A stretch of DNA of 33,891 bases from a virus. How positions within the stretch are numbered: the first letter of the stretch is position 1; each line of letters begins with the position of its first letter. Positions 1 through 6,331 of the stretch are shown piece by piece. The stretch covers positions 1 through 33,891 of the IMG/VR virus record IMGVR_UViG_3300031772_000155. One strand, 5' to 3'. The notes under the pieces were generated by a model, which searched no databases, was not told where the DNA came from, and saw nothing but the letters and a program-made list of their open reading frames with translations. The translations under genes and the position numbers were made by a program.

Positions 1-2
1 TT

Positions 3-95
3 GAGCTTGGCTTCGACAAGGTTGACGATGCCACTTTCTATCCGACGAGCCTCTGGCAAGCGAAGGAATACCCCGGCCCGGTCTCGGCCCCGTAA
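3..95 (+). CDS. C-terminal fragment of an unknown plus-strand gene (partial)
   Basis: An open frame enters from the left edge and ends at TAA 93-95. About 30 residues are visible, ending EYPGPVSAP. Composition (aromatic residues, Pro, no low complexity) and GC-rich third positions look like real coding sequence. The stop abuts the stop of the convergent hub gene that begins at base 96, with no intergenic space. The fragment is too short to identify. Being next to tail genes makes a virion protein plausible, but this is inference. Confidence 0.6.
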   Translation, partial: ELGFDKVDDATFYPTSLWQAKEYPGPVSAP

Positions 96-1406
96 TCAAG
101 CCCCCGGAAGTTTTTGTGCATCCTCTACTGTCGCATAGACGGTAGAGGATTCTTGTTTTCCAGCACCCACGGTCAGGATGGAGTTCTGGGTCACTGACGG
201 ATTGATGTCCTGTCCCGGAGCCGTGGTTTCCGGTATGAGTTGAGAAGCGGTGTTGGGCTGGGTGATGGTGGTCCGGTCTTGGACGATTTCTCCGCGCCTG
301 AGTGTATACAACGTTTCCAGCGTCTCCTTTTTAACGGTGCGACAGACACCAGCTACGATGTAGTACCCAGACCACGGCGAAGTCTTTTCCTTCTGGGGTG
401 AGAGCACGAAGCGCAGAATGTCGCCCACGCGGATATTCATGCTGCGCGTCAGGTCCGCTGAAATCTCGAAAGTTTTGGCTCGACCAAAACTGTATACATT
501 CTGCGCCAGCGCCGACACTTCCTGCGGCTCGTTCTGGCTCAGGTGGTAGGTCATGGTCTGGACGCCATTGGGCACCTTGTCCATCCGGTAGATGCCGTCG
601 GCCAAGCGCAGGTACTTTTCCGGGTCGCTGACCACTTCGTTGGTCTGGCCGGTGTAGGGGTCGTAGGCGATGCAGCGGGTGCCCGCGATGCCCACGTCAA
701 AAAGCTGCTGGCTGCGGTCGTTCTGGACCATGCCCTTGAAGGGCGTGTCGAAGTAGGCGATTTCTTTGATTTCGGTCTGGTAGTCCGGGGTGTGGAAGTG
801 GAGCACGTTGTCCCGCATGTAGAGCAGGTATTGACCGCGCCCCTTGTCGTTGAGGCAGCGGTGGACCAGTCGGCGGTTGATGAACTCAACATCGGACTCG
901 TTGACCTGAATGTAGGCAAAGGTGCCGACGGTTGGCTCGACGACGGCTTCGACTCCAGCATCAGAGGCCATCTGCTTTACCATGTCGCTGATTTTGCCCT
1001 TGCGCGAAAGTATCTTGGTGCTCCGGTTGACGGTGAACAGCCGGTCGGCGGTGCTTATCTCGAAATTGTGCCCGGCATTGTTGCCCAGCCCCTTAATCAT
1101 CGCGGAGCAGTGGACAATCTGGTGCTCCTGCCACGGGAGCCACATGCTCTTGCCTTCGGTCACAAAGCCGATGCGCCAGCGCACGAGCGGGGTGCCGTCG
1201 GCCATGAGCGATTTGATGGATTTGTCTACAATGTCCACCTGCTGGGTGACGAAGCGGTGGTAGCTAATCGGGATTTCCTCCATGTTCTCATTCAGGGTGC
1301 TTTCCATGTGCTGGATGAGACCGGTGTTCAGGGACAGGGGCTTGTCGGTCGTGCCTTTAAGCTCGATGTCGAAAAGAACCTTTCCGGTGGGTAGGAAATC
1401 AATCAT
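96..1406 (-). CDS. gpD/gp27-like baseplate hub protein
   Basis: A 436-residue protein that resembles the phage late control D / gp27 / VgrG-N hub family, which forms the ring joining tail tube to central spike. Support: the segment ISDMVKQMASDAG (139-151), then NESDVEFINRRL (169-180), the typical 'short linear epitope, then S-D-x-x-F-I-x-R-L' arrangement of D proteins, then a beta-rich region and a Thr/Gln-rich tail (from ~385). The spike gene at 14739-15812 is the expected partner. The ATG lies 1 nt after the TGA of the upstream small gene, so translation is probably coupled to it. No Shine-Dalgarno is visible. Family assignment is by motif resemblance only; the fold is likely, the exact orthology is not certain. 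Confidence 0.65.
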   Translation of the reverse strand: MIDFLPTGKVLFDIELKGTTDKPLSLNTGLIQHMESTLNENMEEIPISYHRFVTQQVDIVDKSIKSLMADGTPLVRWRIGFVTEGKSMWLPWQEHQIVHCSAMIKGLGNNAGHNFEISTADRLFTVNRSTKILSRKGKISDMVKQMASDAGVEAVVEPTVGTFAYIQVNESDVEFINRRLVHRCLNDKGRGQYLLYMRDNVLHFHTPDYQTEIKEIAYFDTPFKGMVQNDRSQQLFDVGIAGTRCIAYDPYTGQTNEVVSDPEKYLRLADGIYRMDKVPNGVQTMTYHLSQNEPQEVSALAQNVYSFGRAKTFEISADLTRSMNIRVGDILRFVLSPQKEKTSPWSGYYIVAGVCRTVKKETLETLYTLRRGEIVQDRTTITQPNTASQLIPETTAPGQDINPSVTQNSILTVGAGKQESSTVYATVEDAQKLPGA

Positions 1407-1407
1407 G

Positions 1408-1719
1408 TCAGCCCTCGTCTATCGCGGTGAAGCGGCGCTCAAGGATGTCCAGAATGTAGCCCGGCACGGTGACATCGAACAGGGCGATGGTCGCGTCGGC
1501 AGGGTCGTTCAACGCTTCCAGCAGCCGCTCGATGGTGTTGGCGTTGGCAAAAACAAGACGGCATTCTTCTCCGGTCAACGTGATGCCGTCATCGTTGTTG
1601 GCCGAGTCCTCGGTGGGGTACAGCACGGCTTTGGATTCGCGGATGGTTTCCACCTGCGAGTCGATGCTTTCGCCGCGCAGTTCCTCAATCAATTGGACCA
1701 AGGCTTCTGGCTTCTTCAT
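1408..1719 (-). CDS. Small acidic protein upstream of the hub gene
   Basis: A 103-residue protein, acidic, with many Glu/Asp and Leu, predicted mostly helical (PEALVQLIEELRG near the N-terminus, a NTIERLLEALND helix at ~60-71). I do not recognise a family. It is co-directional with the hub gene and its stop is 1 nt from the hub ATG, so the two are likely one transcript. A role as a tail-assembly factor or small baseplate component would fit this position but is only inferred. Its ATG is 16 bp from the divergent GTG at 1736, so the space for conventional promoters is very small. The DNA just before the ATG reads TAACTATCCTAG. Confidence 0.6.
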   Translation of the reverse strand: MKKPEALVQLIEELRGESIDSQVETIRESKAVLYPTEDSANNDDGITLTGEECRLVFANANTIERLLEALNDPADATIALFDVTVPGYILDILERRFTAIDEG

Positions 1720-1725
1720 CTAGGA

Positions 1726-1731
1726 TAGTTA
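1726..1731 (+). promoter_or_regulatory. TAGTTA start-proximal element, 4 nt before GTG 1736
   Basis: GATAGTTA followed by CGTT and the GTG of the neck-like gene. Member of the window-wide TAGTTA set described in the findings. It lies in the 16-bp gap between two divergent starts. Confidence 0.45.
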
Positions 1732-1735
1732 CGTT

Positions 1736-2287
1736 GTGAGATTTACCGACAGACGCGAATTTTTGTACGACCCGGAGTTGTTCGGGTTGGCCGACACCCA
1801 GACGGCGCTCAAAATCCACAGCGAGTACATCCGGCGCAGTTCCCCGCGCCCGCTGCCTCGCTTTCTTGAGGTAGACCGCCGCTCGTCCAAAATTGACCAT
1901 CTTTGGCATGTGCCGTTGGACGATAGAACGGTTTTCTCGCGGGTAATCGACATGCCCTCCATCATTCAGTTCGAGAAGCCCGATTGGCGGCTGACGCGGG
2001 TGGGCCTCGTGCCCCAGCAGAAATGCAAGGTCTGGATGGGCAACCTGCTCCTTCAGGAAGCGGATTGGTTCCCGATGCGGGGCGATATGGTCTACTGGAA
2101 CGGCTATCGTCACATGGTCATCAACGTGATTTTGGACCCCTCGGCCTTCTGGCAGCAGACCAATGTGTGGCTGGGTCTGGTTTGTGAAACCGTCATCCCG
2201 GCGGAAGGCGACGCTCGCCCCATCAACAATCCGGGGGTGCCTGTGCCCCGCGAACTGATTCAGACCCGGCCCGTGCCAGAGGTCTAA
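1736..2287 (+). CDS. Possible gp14-like neck/head-completion protein
   Basis: A 183-residue protein starting at GTG. The segment MRGDMVYWNGYRHMVINV (~118-135), followed by an aromatic Phe-Trp-Gln-Gln turn and a WLGLVCE strand, resembles the C-terminal pattern of T4-type neck protein gp14 ('GD-x-x-Y...F-x-x...F-Y-Q-x-x-x-x-Y-x-x-x-L-x-C-E'). The N-terminal half (LYDPELFGLADTQTAL) also looks like the opening of such structural proteins. The position at the head of the plus-strand virion block agrees. The assignment rests on pattern resemblance alone. The GTG start is preferred because it sits 4 nt after the TAGTTA element. No Shine-Dalgarno is present. Confidence 0.45.
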   Translation: MRFTDRREFLYDPELFGLADTQTALKIHSEYIRRSSPRPLPRFLEVDRRSSKIDHLWHVPLDDRTVFSRVIDMPSIIQFEKPDWRLTRVGLVPQQKCKVWMGNLLLQEADWFPMRGDMVYWNGYRHMVINVILDPSAFWQQTNVWLGLVCETVIPAEGDARPINNPGVPVPRELIQTRPVPEV

Positions 2288-2656
2288 TTGTATACAGTGA
2301 GCACGGCGACCACTGACATTTTTCCGACGATTCTGGAGGGCGTACACAACGTATTCCAGCAGCGGCTTGATGACCGCGAGCAGCGGAAGAAGGTCGCGGA
2401 AGCTTTGATGTCTTGGCTCGCTGATACGGCCCGCAAGAAAGACGTGCCGGACCTTGATGTGAAGCTGGCAGGTATGCAGCAGCGGGTGAATAAGCTGGTC
2501 GAGAACATGACCATCGAAATCGAAAAGGATAAGCCTGTAGTTAAGGCAGCCGGTAGTGATGAGGATACGTGGAAAATGTTCCGCCTCGGCACAAGCTGGT
2601 TTGAACCGAACCCGGATTTGATTGAAACGGTCCTGTCCGGGCTGTTTAACGAGTAG
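2288..2656 (+). CDS. Small helical protein of unknown function in virion block
   Basis: Up to 122 residues. The frame opens directly after the preceding TAA with TTG (2288); a GTG at 2297 giving VSTATTDIFP is the other candidate and I slightly prefer it. The protein is mainly helical with many charged residues (LDDREQRKKVAEAL ~25-38, MQQRVNKLVENM ~60-71) and an aromatic C-terminus (SWFEPNPDL). I recognise no family. Position between neck-like and fibre-like genes suggests a small virion or assembly protein. Two window-wide DNA words fall inside it: TGTATACA at its start (2289-2296) and an internal TAGTTA at 2538-2543. Confidence 0.6.
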   Translation: MYTVSTATTDIFPTILEGVHNVFQQRLDDREQRKKVAEALMSWLADTARKKDVPDLDVKLAGMQQRVNKLVENMTIEIEKDKPVVKAAGSDEDTWKMFRLGTSWFEPNPDLIETVLSGLFNE

Positions 2657-2659
2657 TTA
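2654..2659 (+). promoter_or_regulatory. TAGTTA element overlapping a stop codon, 6 nt before ATG 2666
   Basis: The TAG is also the stop codon of the preceding gene. The element continues as TAGTTAAAGCGC then ATG. Confidence 0.4.
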
Positions 2660-2665
2660 AAGCGC

Positions 2666-2923
2666 ATGAACATTCAAAAAGTCATCAGTGAATCCGTGAA
2701 CAACGGCGGCAAGAACTACGTCACCGAAGCCGTGAACCAGATTCTCGGTGAGGACATCAAAACCGGCCAGACGGTCGCCGTTATCGACGACCCCATCTCC
2801 GGCTATTCCGGGGCCAAGGGCAAGGTGAAAGCCGAGTCCGAAGCGAACCCCGGATTCGTGGATGTCGAACTGGAGAACGGCACCACGGTTAAGATGCAGT
2901 CCTCGCTGCTTGTCCCGGTCTAA
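2666..2923 (+). CDS. Small SH3/KOW-like beta-barrel protein
   Basis: An 85-residue protein. The N-terminal third is helical (KNYVTEAVNQILGEDI). The rest reads like an SH3/KOW-type barrel: a GQTVAVIDDP strand, GYSGAKGKV (turn and second strand), PGFVDVELENG, then a final strand ending SSLLVPV. The pattern 'G-x-x-V-x-V...G-x-x-G-x-V...V-x-L-x-x-G' is typical of KOW folds, but I cannot tie it to a known phage protein. It starts with ATG 9 nt after the previous stop and is followed by the 120-bp hairpin region at 2924-3043. A minor virion component or nucleic-acid/glycan-binding protein are both possible. Confidence 0.6.
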   Translation: MNIQKVISESVNNGGKNYVTEAVNQILGEDIKTGQTVAVIDDPISGYSGAKGKVKAESEANPGFVDVELENGTTVKMQSSLLVPV

Positions 2924-2952
2924 GTCCGCGTCGCTGGCCAGTTGTGTATCGT

Positions 2953-3038
2953 TCTGCCTGCCAGCGGCAGACGACATTCGACTTTTGCAAGCCAGCCGTG
3001 TGGAGTCATCGCGCTCTCCACGGCTGGCTTGTTTAGTT
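2953..3038 (+). terminator. Tandem hairpins with probable rho-independent terminator
   Basis: The intergenic space 2924-3043 holds two hairpins. The first is TCTGCC/GGCAGA (2953-2958 with 2966-2971). The second is long: arms 2988-3005 and 3016-3031, pairing CAAGCCAGCCGTG with its complement plus GGAG/CTCC across a single bulged T, loop of about 10 nt. It is followed by TTTAGTT, a short T-rich tail. The TAGTTA element of the next gene lies directly in that tail, so termination and re-initiation signals touch. Confidence 0.6.
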
Positions 3039-3039
3039 A
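3034..3039 (+). promoter_or_regulatory. TAGTTA element, 4 nt before ATG 3044
   Basis: TTTAGTTAAGGC then ATG. Because a terminator hairpin ends 3 nt upstream, a promoter role here would make sense of the arrangement. Confidence 0.45.
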
Positions 3040-3043
3040 AGGC

Positions 3044-5041
3044 ATGGCCGACGAAACTCTGAACGCCAATGACGGAACCCTGAATGTTCGGGCAGGCTCG
3101 CTGGGCGGCACGTCGATGCGCTATCACGAGCTTGCGCTTCAGCGTTGGCTGAACCAACTATTCTACGTCCGTGAGGGTTACCCAGTCCCGGTGGTGTTTA
3201 CGTCGCCGATGGACGCCTTCTCCTATTTCGCCCAGCTTTGGTCTGACTCCAACAACCCTTTCGACTACCTGCTCAACCTCAAGGATGCCAACGGCACTCC
3301 GCTTTATGAGCCGCATCCTTCGCCGATTCGCTACCCGATAATTTCCGTTTATCGCAAGGGCTGGAAGTACCGGCAGTACCAGAACTTTTCGATTCATCGC
3401 TGGCGTCACATCAACTGGCCAACGGTCGCCAACGCTGGTACTGAGCGTTATGGCCCGGAGGCGCAGGGCTGGGATGTGACCAAGTGCCGCCTCGGCAACG
3501 TCACCACGTCGCGGATGCCGATGGCGTGGGACTACCGCTTTCAAGTAGACCATTTTTGCAACCGCCCGGACACGCAGGCATTCTTCATCGAGCAGTTGAT
3601 GCAGGAGTTCTGGCGCACAGGCGGCACCGTTCCGCAGACGTGGGTCACGGTGCCCTACCCCGGCTGGGGCAATCGACGGGTGCGCCTTTACCTCGACGGC
3701 GACATTGAAAACTTGACCCCGGAGGAACCTGAGACGGGCAAGAACGTGGAGTTCCGCACGAGCTTCACCATCGTCGTCGAGGGCTTTGACGTTGACCTGA
3801 AGTACGAAATTTACCCGGCGCTTTGGAATCTGGTCATGCGCTTTGGCCCGGTGGCTCCCATCGAACTGGAGGACTGCTTCAACTTAACCAAGACCACGGA
3901 CCTGCGGGTGACCGGCAGCAACACGACGCTGGACAGCAGGCCGAACGTGCCTTCGTGGGGCACTTGTCAGGAGGTTATCGAAGCGGCAGAGAGCGTGGCT
4001 TCCACACAGACGAACATTTACCTGACTTCGGCCAATGCTTCCTACACGGTCGAAAACGGCCTGCCCATCGTCATCCCTCCGGTCAACACTTTTGGAGTGT
4101 TTACAATCGGTACGACGGTTCCGGTTTATCTCATCACCGGCCACGTCACAGAGAATGGCACGGGCATGGATAATGTGCCGCTGACGATGACCGGAATCGG
4201 CACGACCTACACGGATGTCAACGGCAGCTACGGCATCAACGTGCTTGGACCTTTCAGCGGCGTGGCCCAGCCCGTCTGGTTTGGTGGCGCGTTCACTCCA
4301 CCGTTCCGCACTTACACCGCGCTGGGCACCAATCAATCCGGGCAGGACTACGCCTTCACCGGCACAACGCCGCCGACCTATCTCATCTCCGGCGTGATGA
4401 GCAACAACTTGGTGCCATTCAGCACGGACATTGCCTTTGACAGCCTTGGAACGTTTACATCTGCTGCCGACGGCAGCTATGGCGTATTGGTGCCTTACCT
4501 GTACAGCGGCGTATCCACGCCACTCTCAACCGGGGGCGTTTGGACGCCTGATTCGCGCACCTACGTTCAGGTGGTCGCGGACACGCCCAATCAGAATTTC
4601 GACTTCGCGGGAGCCGCCGTCATGGCCTACGGCACCGATTACGCCAGTGCGAACGGTTCGTTCGTCTACGGGTCTGCCGACCTCTACGTTTACACGATGG
4701 CGGGCGCTTCCCACGTGGCTTTCCTAAGCGGCAGCGTGTTGGACGCGGCAGTGCCGGGCGGCACCTTCTACAGCTACGGGACCAATACCGTGTCGCTCTA
4801 CAGTGGCACGCTGGCCGACACGATTGTTTACAGCTTCGGGACGGATTACGGCACGAACACCATCTCGCTTTACACGGGCACCCTGTTCGATACTTCGGTT
4901 AGCACCGGGACGACGATTGACGGCGGCACGAACTCGGTTTCCCTCGTGAATGGCACGCTGGCCCTCCTGATGATTGAGTCGGGAACGCACTTTGCCCAGA
5001 CAACCATCCAAGTCTCCTTCTTGAATGGAACACTAGCGTAG
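3044..5041 (+). CDS. Fibre-like virion protein with tandem beta domains and C-terminal repeats
   Basis: A 665-residue protein with three regions. Residues ~1-290 form a domain with many Trp, Tyr and Pro (for example NNPFDYLL, RYPIISVYRKGW), like attachment domains of phage tail proteins. From ~361 and ~446 come two related ~80-residue beta domains (YLITGHVTENGTG and YLISGVMSNNLVP, each followed by D-G/N-x-S-Y-G and ending near Y-A-F-T-G / F-D-F-A-G), which look like carboxypeptidase-regulatory/B-repeat domains. Residues ~565-665 carry four imperfect units of type GTNTVSLYSGTL, suggesting a beta-helix or fibre shaft. The function is probably an exposed tail or neck fibre that binds the host surface; that role is inferred. 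No signal peptide, no Shine-Dalgarno. Confidence 0.7.
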   Translation: MADETLNANDGTLNVRAGSLGGTSMRYHELALQRWLNQLFYVREGYPVPVVFTSPMDAFSYFAQLWSDSNNPFDYLLNLKDANGTPLYEPHPSPIRYPIISVYRKGWKYRQYQNFSIHRWRHINWPTVANAGTERYGPEAQGWDVTKCRLGNVTTSRMPMAWDYRFQVDHFCNRPDTQAFFIEQLMQEFWRTGGTVPQTWVTVPYPGWGNRRVRLYLDGDIENLTPEEPETGKNVEFRTSFTIVVEGFDVDLKYEIYPALWNLVMRFGPVAPIELEDCFNLTKTTDLRVTGSNTTLDSRPNVPSWGTCQEVIEAAESVASTQTNIYLTSANASYTVENGLPIVIPPVNTFGVFTIGTTVPVYLITGHVTENGTGMDNVPLTMTGIGTTYTDVNGSYGINVLGPFSGVAQPVWFGGAFTPPFRTYTALGTNQSGQDYAFTGTTPPTYLISGVMSNNLVPFSTDIAFDSLGTFTSAADGSYGVLVPYLYSGVSTPLSTGGVWTPDSRTYVQVVADTPNQNFDFAGAAVMAYGTDYASANGSFVYGSADLYVYTMAGASHVAFLSGSVLDAAVPGGTFYSYGTNTVSLYSGTLADTIVYSFGTDYGTNTISLYTGTLFDTSVSTGTTIDGGTNSVSLVNGTLALLMIESGTHFAQTTIQVSFLNGTLA

Positions 5042-5044
5042 TTA
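5039..5044 (+). promoter_or_regulatory. TAGTTA element overlapping a stop codon, 5 nt before ATG 5050
   Basis: TAG ends the 665-residue protein; the element continues TAGTTATAGCG then ATG. Confidence 0.4.
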
Positions 5045-5049
5045 TAGCG

Positions 5050-6267
5050 ATGAGCACGTATCAACTGCATCAAACGGCACGCGGGCTTTACAAGGTCGCG
5101 GTCGTTGACGCCGCCACCAAAGAAGTTGTTTGGGAACAGAAAGAATGGGGTAAAAACCTCATCCTGAACAACGGCATGGACGCTGTGGCTGTTCGCTACT
5201 GGGCCACCTGCATGAGCTACGCTGTTGCGGGCACCGGCATCATTCCCACCGCCATTTCGTCAGCAGAAGTCACGGCATCGCAAGCGGGCAGCACCGTGAG
5301 CGCCACGGTTGGCAGCTACACGTTCTCCAGTGGCGACATCGGGAACATGATAAAATGGGACGTGGGCGGCGAGGAAGCTCGCATCACCGGCTACACGAAT
5401 CCGCAGTCGGTCACGGTCACGCCTGCTCAGTCGGTGGGCAGTGGAACGTTCGTGGTCTACCAGACCAATCAGACCGGCATGGCCACCGAGGTCAAACGCA
5501 CGACCACTTATCTCCCCAATGCACCGTATTGCCAGACCTCAGTGGATACTTCCACGGGCGTTGTGGCCATGCGCCGTACCTACGATTTTTCAGCAGAAGT
5601 AATTCAGCGCAATTACACCGAAGTTGGTGCGTGCTGGAATCAAACCGCTTTTACCGGCAATACGACTTTTTCGCGCATTCTGCTTCCGCTGGCGGTGACC
5701 GTGAATCCCGGTCAGCAGTTGCGCTTTGTATACGAACTCCAAATTATGGTCGGGCCTATCACCCCGGTCAGCTTTAGCGCGGCGGTGTCTGGCTGGCCGG
5801 TGCTGCCGTCTGTAAACACCAACGCCACTCAGCAGCTTGAGCATCACGGTTTGCAGATGGTAAGCGCAACAGGGTCACCTACCAACGGTACGGGTGGTTT
5901 TACCAACGAACCTTCGGAAATCAGCATTTACGGCGGGTACATGTTCGTCTCGCCCAATTCCACAGCTTTTCAGGCATTCGACACATCGACTGACCGGCGA
6001 ACGACGGGTTACGATGTCAATGCGATGAGCCTGCTGCCTTACACGCCGCTGAGTTTCACGTTGGACAAGACAGCAACCTTTACCGTTGCCCAGTTGAACC
6101 GCACGGATTTGAGGACGGTTGGAATCACGGCCAACTATTCCGGTTTGAATTTGAATGCAGCAGTCGCCAATGGGCTGGTGGTCCTGTTTGCCCAGTCTCA
6201 ATCCAAGAACAATACCCAGACGCTCACTTTCATCTTCCGGTTCACTTGGGGCCGGACGCTGGCTTGA
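5050..6267 (+). CDS. Tail fibre/tail-tip-like virion protein
   Basis: A 405-residue protein. Residues ~33-65 have the pattern common in phage tail proteins: GKNLILNNGMDAVA, then aromatic residues and A-G-T-G followed by I-P-T. The middle is Thr/Ser/Val-rich beta structure, and ~205-240 holds an EVGACW...LPLAVTVNPG stretch like the final beta module of such proteins. The last part ends in an F-x-F-R-F-T-W-G strand. The gene at 9668-10201 has the same N-terminal 'G-x-N-L-x-x-x-N-G...G-T-G' pattern and may be a distant paralogue. A role in the fibre or baseplate periphery is likely from composition and neighbours, not proven. Confidence 0.65.
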   Translation: MSTYQLHQTARGLYKVAVVDAATKEVVWEQKEWGKNLILNNGMDAVAVRYWATCMSYAVAGTGIIPTAISSAEVTASQAGSTVSATVGSYTFSSGDIGNMIKWDVGGEEARITGYTNPQSVTVTPAQSVGSGTFVVYQTNQTGMATEVKRTTTYLPNAPYCQTSVDTSTGVVAMRRTYDFSAEVIQRNYTEVGACWNQTAFTGNTTFSRILLPLAVTVNPGQQLRFVYELQIMVGPITPVSFSAAVSGWPVLPSVNTNATQQLEHHGLQMVSATGSPTNGTGGFTNEPSEISIYGGYMFVSPNSTAFQAFDTSTDRRTTGYDVNAMSLLPYTPLSFTLDKTATFTVAQLNRTDLRTVGITANYSGLNLNAAVANGLVVLFAQSQSKNNTQTLTFIFRFTWGRTLA

Positions 6268-6310
6268 GTTGTAGACAAATGTGTTCCAAGTGACCGAATC
6301 ACGAACCGAG

Positions 6311-6316
6311 TAGTTA
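6311..6316 (+). promoter_or_regulatory. TAGTTA element upstream of the sheath gene
   Basis: Here the gap to ATG 6332 is 15 nt and A-rich (AAGGCAAAGAAAGAT), the longest in the set. The 64-bp intergenic space also holds TGTAGACA (6270-6277). Confidence 0.4.
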
Positions 6317-6331
6317 AAGGCAAAGAAAGAT

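Noticed and set aside
543-1394. Long plus-strand open frame (283 codons) opposite the hub gene
   Set aside because: It is antisense to the gpD-like gene; its translation has shadow-type composition (Val/Ala/His/Asp-rich) and no motif, while the minus-strand protein shows family motifs.
2538-2543. Internal TAGTTA as a further start element
   Set aside because: It lies inside the 2288-2656 gene and is followed by GGCAGCC with no start codon; treated as a chance copy.
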